A stretch of DNA of 35,820 nucleotides from Sulfuritalea sp. Lineage in GTDB: Bacteria > Pseudomonadota > Gammaproteobacteria > Burkholderiales > Burkholderiaceae_C. The position numbers and the translations under genes are program-made. The stretch lies in NCBI GenBank assembly GCA_021737875.1, contig JAIPDD010000009.1:1-35820 (forward strand). Reading direction: 5' to 3'. Positions 24,541-32,568 of the stretch are shown here, one piece after another (the first letter of the stretch is position 1; every line of letters starts with the position of its first letter). The notes below the pieces were generated by a model that worked only from the letters and a program-made list of their open reading frames with translations, had not been told where the DNA came from and did no database searches.

Positions 24541-25608
24541 ATGACGCAACGCTCTGATTCACGCCACCTTTCTAGCCTTACCTTGATACGACCTGACGAT
24601 TGGCACGTACATGTGCGCGATGGTGAGGCACTGAAAACCGTAGTGCCACACACCGCTGCCCAGTTTGGCCGTGCGGTCATCATGCCCAATGTGCGCCCAC
24701 CGGTCACGACTGCCGCACAGGCCGTGGCGTACCGAGAGCGCATCCTCGCGGCGGCGCCACCCCCTTTGCCGGGCCACACGCCTTTCAAGCCTTTGATGAC
24801 CTTGTACCTCACCGACAACCTTCCTCCCGATGAAATCAAACGGGCCAAAGACGCTGGCGTGGTGGCAGCCAAGTTGTACCCTGCGGGGGCGACAACCAAC
24901 AGTGACGCAGGCGTCACGGATTTGCGTAAAACCTACACCACCCTGGAGACCATGCAGCGCGAAGGACTCTTGCTCTTGGTACACGGCGAAGTGACGTCAA
25001 GTGACATTGACCTCTTTGACCGGGAGGCGGTTTTTATTGACACCGAGCTGATTCCGCTGCGCCGCGATTTCCCCGAACTCAAAATCGTGTTTGAACACAT
25101 CACCACCCGTGAAGCGGCGCAGTATGTGCAAAGCGCTGGAAACTACACCGCAGCCACCATCACGGCCCACCATTTGCTCTACAACCGCAACGCCATGTTT
25201 TCCGGTGGCATGCGCCCCCATTACTACTGCTTGCCGGTGTTAAAACGCGAAATCCATCGCCAAGCCTTGGTCGATGCTGCTACCAGTGGGTCACCCCATT
25301 TCTTTTTAGGCACCGACAGCGCCCCGCACGCGGCGCATCTCAAAGAACACGCCAGTGGCTGCGCCGGCTGTTACACCGCCCATGCGGCCATCGAGTTGTA
25401 CGCCCAAGCCTTTGACGCTGCGGGTGCGATGGACAAACTCGAAGGGTTTGCCAGCTGGTATGGGCCGGATTTTTACCAGTTGCCTCGCAATGAAAGCACC
25501 ATCACCTTGCGTCGGGAAGCCTGGACGCCACCGGAGAGCTACGCTTTTGGCGAAGCGGTCTTGAAACCTTTGGCCGGTGGGCAAGCGCTGCAGTGGCGCA
25601 TGGTTTAG
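24541..25608 (+). CDS. pyrC: Dihydroorotase, class II
   Basis: A 355-residue amidohydrolase that closes carbamoyl-aspartate to dihydroorotate in pyrimidine synthesis. Metal ligands are visible: HVH at 22 and 24 in DDWHVHVRDG, the lysine expected to be carboxylated at 111 (AAKLYPAG), His148 in LLVHGE, His186 in FEHITT, and Asp259 in GTDSAPH. TLYLTDN and AGATTNSDAGV are class II (E. coli-type) signatures. The gene begins 18 bases after the LysR gene and its last 16 bases overlap the following DUF3025 gene. Confidence 0.96.
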   Translation: MTQRSDSRHLSSLTLIRPDDWHVHVRDGEALKTVVPHTAAQFGRAVIMPNVRPPVTTAAQAVAYRERILAAAPPPLPGHTPFKPLMTLYLTDNLPPDEIKRAKDAGVVAAKLYPAGATTNSDAGVTDLRKTYTTLETMQREGLLLLVHGEVTSSDIDLFDREAVFIDTELIPLRRDFPELKIVFEHITTREAAQYVQSAGNYTAATITAHHLLYNRNAMFSGGMRPHYYCLPVLKREIHRQALVDAATSGSPHFFLGTDSAPHAAHLKEHASGCAGCYTAHAAIELYAQAFDAAGAMDKLEGFASWYGPDFYQLPRNESTITLRREAWTPPESYAFGEAVLKPLAGGQALQWRMV

Positions 25609-26384
25609 AAGCGATTGACTGGTCTGCGCCTTGGCTTGCCCCTTGGCGCGGAGTGGGTCAATCGGTAGCCCAAGGGGTGCAGGGCGGCGCCAGCTGCGCC
25701 CATGCGCTCACGGACTATTGCCAATCGAACGCCGACTATGCCCCGGTGCGCTTTGTTTCCCCTGCCGATCTTTCTGTACAAGAGGCCCATGAGGCCTATG
25801 AAGCCTTTATTTACCGAACCCACAAGGTCCCAACCCGCGACGGCTTGCATGATTTCTTTAACGGCTTGTGCTGGCTGACTTTTCCTCAAACCAAAGTCCG
25901 CTTAAATCAGTTGCAGGCCCAACAAATTTCTCGCAGCGGCGTTCACAGTGTGCGCGGCCCCACCCGCGACGGCATCACGGTGTTTGATGAGAATGCGGCT
26001 TTTTTGCAAGCGCCCGATGCGCTTTGGCGTGCTTTGGAAGAAAAAAATTGGGAACGGCTTTTTTCAGACCTGCGCCCCTTGTGGGCCCAGTCGCACCTGG
26101 TCTTGTTTGGCCACGCTTTGTTGGAAAAACTGGTGCAGCCGCGCAAGGGCATCACGGCCCATGTGTACCGCGTCACCGCCCAAGACCATTCGGTGCAGGC
26201 CATGGACACATGGATGGCTGCAGAAGTCACTGCGGAAAAATTAGCTCTGAAACCTTTTGCCCATTTGCCCATCTTGGGGGTTCCAGGGTGGTGGGCCGAC
26301 AATGAAGAGCCCAGCTTTTACGACGATGCTTTTGTCTTTCGACCCAAGCGTGAAAGCGGCAACTATCAACCCTTATTTTTTTAG
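25593..26384 (+). CDS. DUF3025 family protein, function unknown
   Basis: A 263-residue, apparently soluble protein with no signal peptide or membrane segment. The conserved core DGLHDFFNGLCWLTFPQTK followed by RLNQLQAQ, and DGITVFDENAA, are the features I associate with DUF3025, a proteobacterial family without assigned function. The only plausible start is GTG at 25593, inside the end of pyrC (16-base overlap), so translation is probably coupled to pyrC. Tryptophan content is high (WLAPW, NWERLF, GWW). The conserved His/Asp/Glu residues suggest an enzyme, but I cannot assign a reaction. Confidence 0.8.
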   Translation: MAHGLEAIDWSAPWLAPWRGVGQSVAQGVQGGASCAHALTDYCQSNADYAPVRFVSPADLSVQEAHEAYEAFIYRTHKVPTRDGLHDFFNGLCWLTFPQTKVRLNQLQAQQISRSGVHSVRGPTRDGITVFDENAAFLQAPDALWRALEEKNWERLFSDLRPLWAQSHLVLFGHALLEKLVQPRKGITAHVYRVTAQDHSVQAMDTWMAAEVTAEKLALKPFAHLPILGVPGWWADNEEPSFYDDAFVFRPKRESGNYQPLFF

Positions 26385-26401
26385 GTCCTTGCTTGGTGAG
26401 G

Positions 26402-26429
26402 CTTGAAATTTCAGCAGGCTCCCCCACAA
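26402..26429 (+). promoter_or_regulatory. Heat-shock sigma-32-type promoter for htpX
   Basis: CTTGAAA (26402-26408), a 13-base spacer and CCCCACAA (26422-26429) match the sigma-32 consensus CTTGAAA-N(11-16)-CCCCATNT at all seven -35 positions and five of seven defined -10 positions. Predicted transcription would start near 26436, giving a leader of about 13 bases with AGGAGA (26439-26444) before the htpX ATG at 26449. In E. coli htpX is also heat-induced. Confidence 0.75.
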
Positions 26430-26448
26430 TAAGGCTATAGGAGAAATC

Positions 26449-27318
26449 ATGAAACGCATACTTTTGTTTGTACTGACCAACGTCATGGTCGTGGTGGTTT
26501 TGGGCATCGTTGCCAGCCTGCTGGGGGTGAACCGATTTTTAACGCCCAACGGGCTCGATCTCGGGGCCTTGATGGGCTACGCCCTCATTATGGGTTTTGG
26601 CGGCGCCATTATTTCCTTGCTCATCAGCAAGCCCATGGCCAAGTGGACCTCGGGCGTGCGCATCATCAACCAGCCGGGAAACGCGGACGAACAATGGATA
26701 GTCAACACCGTTCAAAAACTTGCGGCCAAGGCAGGCATTGGGATGCCGGAGGTAGGTATTTTTGAAGGTGAAGCCAATGCGTTTGCCACAGGCGCTTTTA
26801 AGAACTCGGCATTGGTAGCGGTCTCTACGGGCTTGCTCCAGGGCATGACCCATGAAGAAATTGAAGCCGTGATTGCGCACGAAGTGGCCCACATTGCCAA
26901 TGGCGATATGGTGACGATGACACTCATCCAAGGCGTGATGAACACCTTTGTGGTTTTCTTGAGCCGCGTCATTGGCTACGCTGTCGACAGCTTTTTACGC
27001 AAGGGTGACAGTGAGCGCAGTGGCCCGGGTATGGGTTACTACATCACCACCATTGCTTTGGACATTGTTTTGGGCTTTGCTGCCGCTATCGTTGTTGCGT
27101 GGTTCTCGCGCCACCGCGAATACCGTGCTGATTCTGGAGCCGCAGACTTGATGGGCCGAAAGCAACCCATGATGAATGCGCTTGCGCGCCTAGGCGGCTT
27201 GCCAACAGGTGAGTTGCCCAAAAGCGTGGCAGCCTTTGGTATTTCGGGTGGCATAGGCCAACTGTTCTCCACCCACCCGCCGATTGAAGCGCGCATTGCT
27301 GCGCTTCAAAATTCCTAA
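26449..27318 (+). CDS. htpX: Membrane zinc metalloprotease HtpX (M48)
   Basis: A 289-residue inner-membrane protease that degrades misfolded membrane proteins together with FtsH. Two N-terminal membrane segments (about 5-25 and 38-60) precede the zinc motif HEVAH at 144-148. A further pair of hydrophobic segments lies at about 157-177 and 190-220. The third ligand is in the conserved [26 protein letters not shown] near the C-terminus is also typical. It is preceded by a good AGGAGA and a sigma-32-type promoter, so it is likely heat-inducible and transcribed separately from the pyrC-DUF3025 pair. A LysE-type gene follows 16 bases downstream and may be co-transcribed. Confidence 0.96.
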   Translation: MKRILLFVLTNVMVVVVLGIVASLLGVNRFLTPNGLDLGALMGYALIMGFGGAIISLLISKPMAKWTSGVRIINQPGNADEQWIVNTVQKLAAKAGIGMPEVGIFEGEANAFATGAFKNSALVAVSTGLLQGMTHEEIEAVIAHEVAHIANGDMVTMTLIQGVMNTFVVFLSRVIGYAVDSFLRKGDSERSGPGMGYYITTIALDIVLGFAAAIVVAWFSRHREYRADSGAADLMGRKQPMMNALARLGGLPTGELPKSVAAFGISGGIGQLFSTHPPIEARIAALQNS

Positions 27319-27334
27319 AGACTGATTTCTATCG

Positions 27335-27964
27335 ATGGATTTTCCAACGTGGCTGACTTTTTTTGCAGCTTCATGGGCGATTAGCATTTCACCGGGGGCA
27401 GGCGCCGTGGCTGCGATGAGCGCCGGCTTAAATCACGGCTTTCACCGGGGTTACATCACGGTGTTTGGCTTGGTCTTGGGTATTTGGACCCAGCTGCTTG
27501 TCATCGGCTTGGGGCTCGGTGCCTTGGTCGCTGCGTCCGCTTCCGCATTTTTAGTGGTCAAGTGGGCTGGGGTGGCCTACCTGATCTGGCTGGGAATTGC
27601 GCAGTGGCGCGCACCTGCGGTTCCTTTGGCGCAGCGAGCCCTTGAAACGTCTCAAGTAACGCGGCGCACTATGATTTTTCGGGGTTGGACGATCAATGCC
27701 GTCAACCCCAAAGGCACGGTGTTCATGTTGGCGGTGGTGCCGCAGTTTTTGGTGCTGTCAGAGCCTCTGCTGCCGCAGTATTTGCTCATCGGTGCCACCC
27801 TATCGTTTACGGACTTCGTTGTGATGGCGGGCTACACCGCGCTGGCCGCCAAGGTATTGTCAGCACTCAAAGAGGTCAGCCATGTGCGGGCCATGAACCG
27901 AATTTTTGGCACCTTCTTTGTTTTAGCGGGAACACTTTTGGCTTTGTTCAAGCGATCTACCTAA
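27335..27964 (+). CDS. LysE/RhtB family amino acid exporter
   Basis: A 209-residue inner-membrane protein with about six hydrophobic segments. The N-terminal SPGAGAVAAMSAGLNHGFHRG corresponds to the SPGP motif region of LysE/RhtB exporters, and INAVNPKGTVFMLAVVPQF is the conserved mid-protein NPK segment. The family exports amino acids such as homoserine, threonine or lysine by proton antiport; the substrate cannot be predicted. The SPGA in place of SPGP is a small departure from the consensus. It lies 16 bases after htpX and converges on the flavoprotein gene with a 10-base gap. Confidence 0.9.
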   Translation: MDFPTWLTFFAASWAISISPGAGAVAAMSAGLNHGFHRGYITVFGLVLGIWTQLLVIGLGLGALVAASASAFLVVKWAGVAYLIWLGIAQWRAPAVPLAQRALETSQVTRRTMIFRGWTINAVNPKGTVFMLAVVPQFLVLSEPLLPQYLLIGATLSFTDFVVMAGYTALAAKVLSALKEVSHVRAMNRIFGTFFVLAGTLLALFKRST

Positions 27965-27973
27965 GGCCTAACC

Positions 27974-27993
27974 TTTAAGCCTGTTGGCTTAAA
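27974..27993. terminator. Possible hairpin between convergent genes
   Basis: TTTAAGCC-TGTT-GGCTTAAA is a perfect 8-base stem with a 4-base loop in the short gap between the ends of the LysE-type gene and the flavoprotein gene. It overlaps the last codons of the latter. No T run follows on the plus strand and the stem is AT-rich, so termination would be weak. Confidence 0.35.
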
Positions 27994-29789
27994 AAATCCA
28001 AGGCCAATGCTTCAGCGACTTTGATACCGTCCACACCTGCGGACAAAATCCCCCCCGCATAACTCGCGCCTTCGCCTGCAGGGTACAGGCCTGCCACGTT
28101 GGTGCTTTGCAGATTCTCACCACGGGGAATTTTCAAGGGCGAGGAGGTTCGGGTTTCAACGCCCGTGAGCATGGCATCGGCCATGTCAAAGCCTTTGATC
28201 TTGCGACCAAACACCGGCAAGGCTTCGCGGATCGCGTCAATGGCGTAGGACGGCAAACTCGCTGCGAGATCGACCAATTTCACACCAGGTCGGTACGAGG
28301 GTTGCACACTGCCAAACGCTTGCGATGCGCGCCCTTGCAAAAAGTCTTCTACACGTTGGCCGGGGGCTTCATAGGTAGAGCCGCCCAAGGTGTAAGCGCG
28401 CGATTCGAGTTGGCGCTGAAAGGCAATGCCAGAAAGCGGGTGGGCTCGGCTTGCGCTGGGTGTGTCCCTGCCCAAAAGCAGTCTCGATTCAGCGGCGTAC
28501 TTCGCACCCTCCTCGGGTCCGAAGGCCGCAATAAAACTGGCTTCGTCGTGCGGGTAGTCGCTCGGGTCAATACCCACCACGATGCCGGCGTTGGCATTGC
28601 GCTCATTGCGCGAATACTGGCTCATGCCGTTGGTAACTACACGCTCGGCTTCGCTGGTGGCTGCAACCACGGTGCCGCCAGGGCACATGCAAAAGCTGTA
28701 CACACCGCGACCGTTATGCGCGTGGTGAACCAGTTTGTAGTCGGCAGCGCCTAGAAGCGGGTGGCCCGCGTGGCGGCCCCAGCGGGCGTGGTCGATGACG
28801 CTTTGGGGGTGTTCAATGCGAAAGCCCACAGAAAAGGGCTTGGCTTGCATGGCCACGCCACGGCGGTACAGCATGGCAAAGGTATCGCGCGCACTGTGGC
28901 CCAAGGCCATCACCACATGGCTGGCCGCTAGCGTTTGGGTTTGTCCACTTTCGATGTCCAAAACGCTCAAGCCCCGCAGCACCAAGCCGCCAGCGTCCGC
29001 AGCCAGGTCAAGATCAATCACGCGTTGACCAAACCGCACCTCACCACCGAGTGCAATGATTTGCGCCCGCAGGTTTTCAACCACTTTCACTAATTTAAAG
29101 GTGCCGATGTGGGGATGGGCTTCGACCAAAATATCGGCGGGCGCGCCTGCTTGAACCAACTCCTGCATGACTTTGCGACCCAGATAGCGCGGGTCTTTGA
29201 TCTGGCTCCACAGCTTGCCGTCAGAAAAAGTTCCCGCCCCGCCTTCGCCAAACTGCACATTGCTCTCTGGATGCAAGGTGTTCTTGCGCCATAAATCCCA
29301 GGTGTCTTTGGTGCGTTGCCGAACGGAAGGCCCGCGCTCGAGAACGATCGGCTTGAATCCCATTTGCGCCAACAGCAGTGCCGCAAAAATACCGCACGGC
29401 CCAAAGCCCACAACGACAGGGCGGATCAAAGGCGTTGCAGGCGCGTGCGCCACCAACGTGTAGGCCATATCGGGCGTTGGGCCGATGTGCGGGTGAGAGT
29501 CAAAGCGTGCAAGCAGCTGCGCTTCAAGGGTGGCGTCTAGGCGAATATCAACAATAAAGACGGCCAATATGTCGGCCTTGCGGGCGTCAAAACTGCGTTT
29601 GAAAACGGCCAAACTTTGGATGGCGTCCGGAGCAACTCCTAGGGCTTGGGATGCCAGCGCGGTGAGCGCTGCCACGGGGTGGGCCACAGGTTCACGGTCT
29701 TGGTCTGTTTCACTGGGCGCATCGGACGCGCGTCGTGCGTCAACAGGCAATGCGGTCAGAGGGAGTTTGAGTTCGGTGATGCGCAGCAT
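27975..29789 (-). CDS. NAD(P)/FAD-dependent oxidoreductase, COG2509-like, function unknown
   Basis: A 604-residue flavoprotein. About 130 N-terminal residues form a leading domain (VFKRSFDARKADILAVFIVDI) before the FAD-binding GFGPCGIFAALLLAQMG. Then follow FGEGGAGTFSDGKLWS and, later, ALGHSARDTF, FCMCPGGTVVAA and GVETRTSSP, features of the uncharacterised FAD-dependent dehydrogenases of COG2509. The C-terminus has LYPAGEGASYAGGILSAGVDGIK, the usual second FAD contact. The ATG at 29789 (MLRITELKLPL) was chosen because it opens the conserved N-terminal domain; a TTG seven codons upstream is the alternative. No substrate is known. It lies 77 bases downstream of the sulfatase gene on the same strand and could be read through from that operon. 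Confidence 0.85.
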   Translation of the reverse strand: MLRITELKLPLTALPVDARRASDAPSETDQDREPVAHPVAALTALASQALGVAPDAIQSLAVFKRSFDARKADILAVFIVDIRLDATLEAQLLARFDSHPHIGPTPDMAYTLVAHAPATPLIRPVVVGFGPCGIFAALLLAQMGFKPIVLERGPSVRQRTKDTWDLWRKNTLHPESNVQFGEGGAGTFSDGKLWSQIKDPRYLGRKVMQELVQAGAPADILVEAHPHIGTFKLVKVVENLRAQIIALGGEVRFGQRVIDLDLAADAGGLVLRGLSVLDIESGQTQTLAASHVVMALGHSARDTFAMLYRRGVAMQAKPFSVGFRIEHPQSVIDHARWGRHAGHPLLGAADYKLVHHAHNGRGVYSFCMCPGGTVVAATSEAERVVTNGMSQYSRNERNANAGIVVGIDPSDYPHDEASFIAAFGPEEGAKYAAESRLLLGRDTPSASRAHPLSGIAFQRQLESRAYTLGGSTYEAPGQRVEDFLQGRASQAFGSVQPSYRPGVKLVDLAASLPSYAIDAIREALPVFGRKIKGFDMADAMLTGVETRTSSPLKIPRGENLQSTNVAGLYPAGEGASYAGGILSAGVDGIKVAEALALDFLSQQA

Positions 29790-29866
29790 AGAGGGGCTCG
29801 GAGTTATCAAGCAGCCTTCAGATGATACGTTGAGTTACGTGAGCGCTGTAATTCCGGCTCCCTTGC

Positions 29867-31666
29867 CTATGTTGAAGGTAAGCGTCGGGCGCGGCGTCGT
29901 ATCTGTACCCAAGCAGCAATCAATAGTGCCAGAACCAACACGGCCCAAGGGGCGATCGCTTTGAGCTTAGGAATTAAAAAGTGTTGAATACCAAACCGGA
30001 GCCCATTTTTTTGAAGATCGAAATCTTTGGGGATAGGCAAGACACCGTTGGCTAGGGCGTAGGCTTCGTAATCCGCAAGCATCGTTTGAAAGCGTTCGGG
30101 TTGAGATGCTGCCATGTCATGAACCTCGCCTGGATCGGACAGCAGATGGTACAAGCGCCACTGTCCATCACCTAAAGGCGCGATGTTTTTCACCAATTTG
30201 TAATCGCCTTTGAACAAAGCGGCTGAGCCTGCCAATTCATATCCAATGGGGTGATCTGCCGAGTGAACGGTTTTGGTTTGCCCCAGCAGCATGGGTAGCA
30301 TGCTGCGCCCGATCAGGGGTTCGACCACTTTGCCTTGGTAGCTTCCTTGGTGGTTTGGGATGCCAACGGCATCAAGCAAGGTCGGAACAATGTCAGTGAC
30401 GTGGGTGAATGCCAAAGACAACTGGTCTTTTGCCATGCCAGGAATGCCGCTGATGACCAAGGGTACGCGCAAACCGCCTTCGCCTGCAAAGTACTTGTAG
30501 CCTTGCAAAGGCGCAACCGTGGCGCTGGCCCAACTTGGACCGTTGGCGGAGAAAGTGCCCTTGCCACCGCGCATCGGTGCTTGGGTGTCGTAATTCATTG
30601 AAACGTAGGCGCGGGATGCGGGAATTTTCAAAGGGTCCGCCGGGTCAGAACCGTTGTCCGATAAAAATACAAAAACGGTGTTGTCAAATTGACCTCGGGC
30701 TTTCAGATGCGCCACCAAGCGGCCAATCTCATGGTCCATGGCTTCGGCCATGGCGGCGTAGACCTCCATGTGTTTGGCCTGTTCGCGTTTTTCATCTGCA
30801 CTTAAGGCGTTCCAATCCAAGGTGCTCGCCAATGTCACCATGGTGCTGTCTTTGGGGACGAGGCCCAATGCGACCGCACGGGCATGCCGTTCTTGGCGCA
30901 ACACGGCCCAGCCCGCGTCGTACCGGCCCTTGTATTTGTCTACGAAGGCCTTGGGCGCTTGCAAGGGGATGTGGTTGGCTTGAAAACCAATATAGGTGAA
31001 AAAAGGTTTTCCGTCGGCACGGCCGGCGTCGATGAAGTCGATGGCTTTATCGACAAACAAAGTCGAGGAGTAAAAGTCTTTGGGTAAGCGAACCTCTTTG
31101 TCCTGCTCAAACCAATAGGCTTTGTCGTAGAGCATCATGTAGGTGCGGTTTTCCCAATTGTCGGAGCCGCTGTCGGCTTGGATAAAGGAGCGCTCAAAGC
31201 CGCGTTTTCCTGGCAAGGTTGCCGGTGTTTTTCCTAAATGCCATTTGCCGGTGATGTAGGTGTGGTAGCCCCGGTCTTTGAGCAAGCTTGCAAGGGTAAC
31301 GACGCGGTCATTGAGTACGCCTTCGTAGCCGGGTTTGCCTTCGTGCGCTGCCGGGGTGGTCTCAGGCATATTGCCTACGCCGTTGCGGTGGTTGTCAACG
31401 CCGGTCAGTAGCATGGCCCGGGTCGGTGAGCACACGGATGCTGTATGAAAATTTGAAAACTTCGCGCCTTGCTTGGCAAGTGCATCGAGATGCGGGGTTG
31501 CGATTTCGCTGCCATAGGCCCCAAGGTCAGTAAACCCCCAATCGTCGGCCACCAAGACAATGATGTTGGGTGGGGCTTTGGGGTTGGCTGCATGGGCGAG
31601 CATCCCTACTGCGATAAGCCAAAGGGCAATGAAAGCTGGGGGGCGGCGAAAAAACGCTTTGCTCAT
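29867..31666 (-). CDS. Type I sulfatase (arylsulfatase family) with signal peptide and C-terminal membrane anchor
   Basis: A 599-residue sulfatase. A signal peptide (cleavage near AHA-AN, residue 27) sends it to the periplasm. Metal ligands Asp41-Asp42 (VLVADDWGFTDLG) and the Cys79 of CSPTRAMLLTG, the CxPxR site converted to formylglycine, are intact. ITGKWHLGK and FLSDNGSDP supply the remaining active-site residues. A C-terminal hydrophobic segment (APWAVLVLALLIAAWVQI) followed by RRRARRLPST predicts a membrane anchor with a cytoplasmic basic tail, which most soluble arylsulfatases lack. It hydrolyses organic sulfate esters; the substrate is unknown. No formylglycine-generating enzyme gene is in the window. 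It overlaps the upstream esterase gene by four bases. Confidence 0.92.
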   Translation of the reverse strand: MSKAFFRRPPAFIALWLIAVGMLAHAANPKAPPNIIVLVADDWGFTDLGAYGSEIATPHLDALAKQGAKFSNFHTASVCSPTRAMLLTGVDNHRNGVGNMPETTPAAHEGKPGYEGVLNDRVVTLASLLKDRGYHTYITGKWHLGKTPATLPGKRGFERSFIQADSGSDNWENRTYMMLYDKAYWFEQDKEVRLPKDFYSSTLFVDKAIDFIDAGRADGKPFFTYIGFQANHIPLQAPKAFVDKYKGRYDAGWAVLRQERHARAVALGLVPKDSTMVTLASTLDWNALSADEKREQAKHMEVYAAMAEAMDHEIGRLVAHLKARGQFDNTVFVFLSDNGSDPADPLKIPASRAYVSMNYDTQAPMRGGKGTFSANGPSWASATVAPLQGYKYFAGEGGLRVPLVISGIPGMAKDQLSLAFTHVTDIVPTLLDAVGIPNHQGSYQGKVVEPLIGRSMLPMLLGQTKTVHSADHPIGYELAGSAALFKGDYKLVKNIAPLGDGQWRLYHLLSDPGEVHDMAASQPERFQTMLADYEAYALANGVLPIPKDFDLQKNGLRFGIQHFLIPKLKAIAPWAVLVLALLIAAWVQIRRRARRLPST

Positions 31667-32568
31667 GACACGTGTTTTTTCATAAAAGTAGCTGTGGCTT
31701 TCAAGGCATCGCGCCCTTCAGGCAGAAAGCGCGCCAGCACGGGGAAAGCATGGGGTGGCTTGTCCCATTCCAATAGTTCAGCGCGTCCACCCTGGGTGGT
31801 GATTTTTTCATAGAGTTGACGCGCGTCATCGCGCAAAACCTCGACTTTGCTGGCAATGATGAGACACGGCGGCAAGCCGGTCACCGCGCCGCGCAGTGGG
31901 GACATGCGCGGATGGTCCAGGGATAGGTCAGAGGCATACAGGAGTGCAAACTCATCGAGAATTTGGGTATTGAGCATCACATCATGGTTGGCATTTGCGC
32001 TGCAACTGGGGCTGTTGTTTTGCAAATCAATCCACGGTGAAAACAGCACCAGGGCTTTGGGCGCTGGGAGTTGGGCGTCGCGAATGGCTTGCGCTGTGGC
32101 CAGCGTGATATTGCCACCCGCACTGTCGCCGGCTAAGAAGAGTCGGTTCGCAGAAAATCCTTGTGCTAGTAGCGCGCTGTAGACGGCGAGGGCATCGTCT
32201 AAACCTGCTGGAAAACGGTGCTCGGGTGCCAAACGGTAGTCCACCATGAGCACCGTGGCATTGGCTTTGTCGCACAGCATGGCCGCCATATCCCGATGGC
32301 TGTTCAGGCTTCCGGCGACAAAACCACCGCCATGAAAATATACGCAAACAGGTGGCTGGGATGCGTTGGCATTTCGCTCATGCGAAATCCATTCCACTTT
32401 GACGCCTGCAAGCGTGTCGGGTCGCACTTGGATGGATGAAGAAACTCGGCTGCGATCGACAGCCAACAATTTCCGGCTGCGAAGAAATCGCTGCTGGGGT
32501 TCCAAGCGCATAGCCGCTTTTTGCGCGGCGCGAAAGAGCGCATTGAGCGCCATATTTTGAATACTCAT
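31663..32568 (-). CDS. Alpha/beta hydrolase, hormone-sensitive-lipase-like esterase
   Basis: A 301-residue cytoplasmic esterase of bacterial family IV. The oxyanion motif HGGG is at 79-82 and the nucleophile elbow GDSAGG at 147-152 (Ser149). Likely triad partners are Asp247 or Asp248 in VLRDDA and His273 in PPHAFP. It hydrolyses carboxylic esters of short to medium chain. Four-base overlaps (ATGA) join it to the monooxygenase gene upstream and the sulfatase gene downstream, so the three are translated as one unit. Next to a Baeyer-Villiger-type enzyme it is well placed to cleave the ester or lactone product (inference). Confidence 0.92.
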   Translation of the reverse strand: MSIQNMALNALFRAAQKAAMRLEPQQRFLRSRKLLAVDRSRVSSSIQVRPDTLAGVKVEWISHERNANASQPPVCVYFHGGGFVAGSLNSHRDMAAMLCDKANATVLMVDYRLAPEHRFPAGLDDALAVYSALLAQGFSANRLFLAGDSAGGNITLATAQAIRDAQLPAPKALVLFSPWIDLQNNSPSCSANANHDVMLNTQILDEFALLYASDLSLDHPRMSPLRGAVTGLPPCLIIASKVEVLRDDARQLYEKITTQGGRAELLEWDKPPHAFPVLARFLPEGRDALKATATFMKKHVS

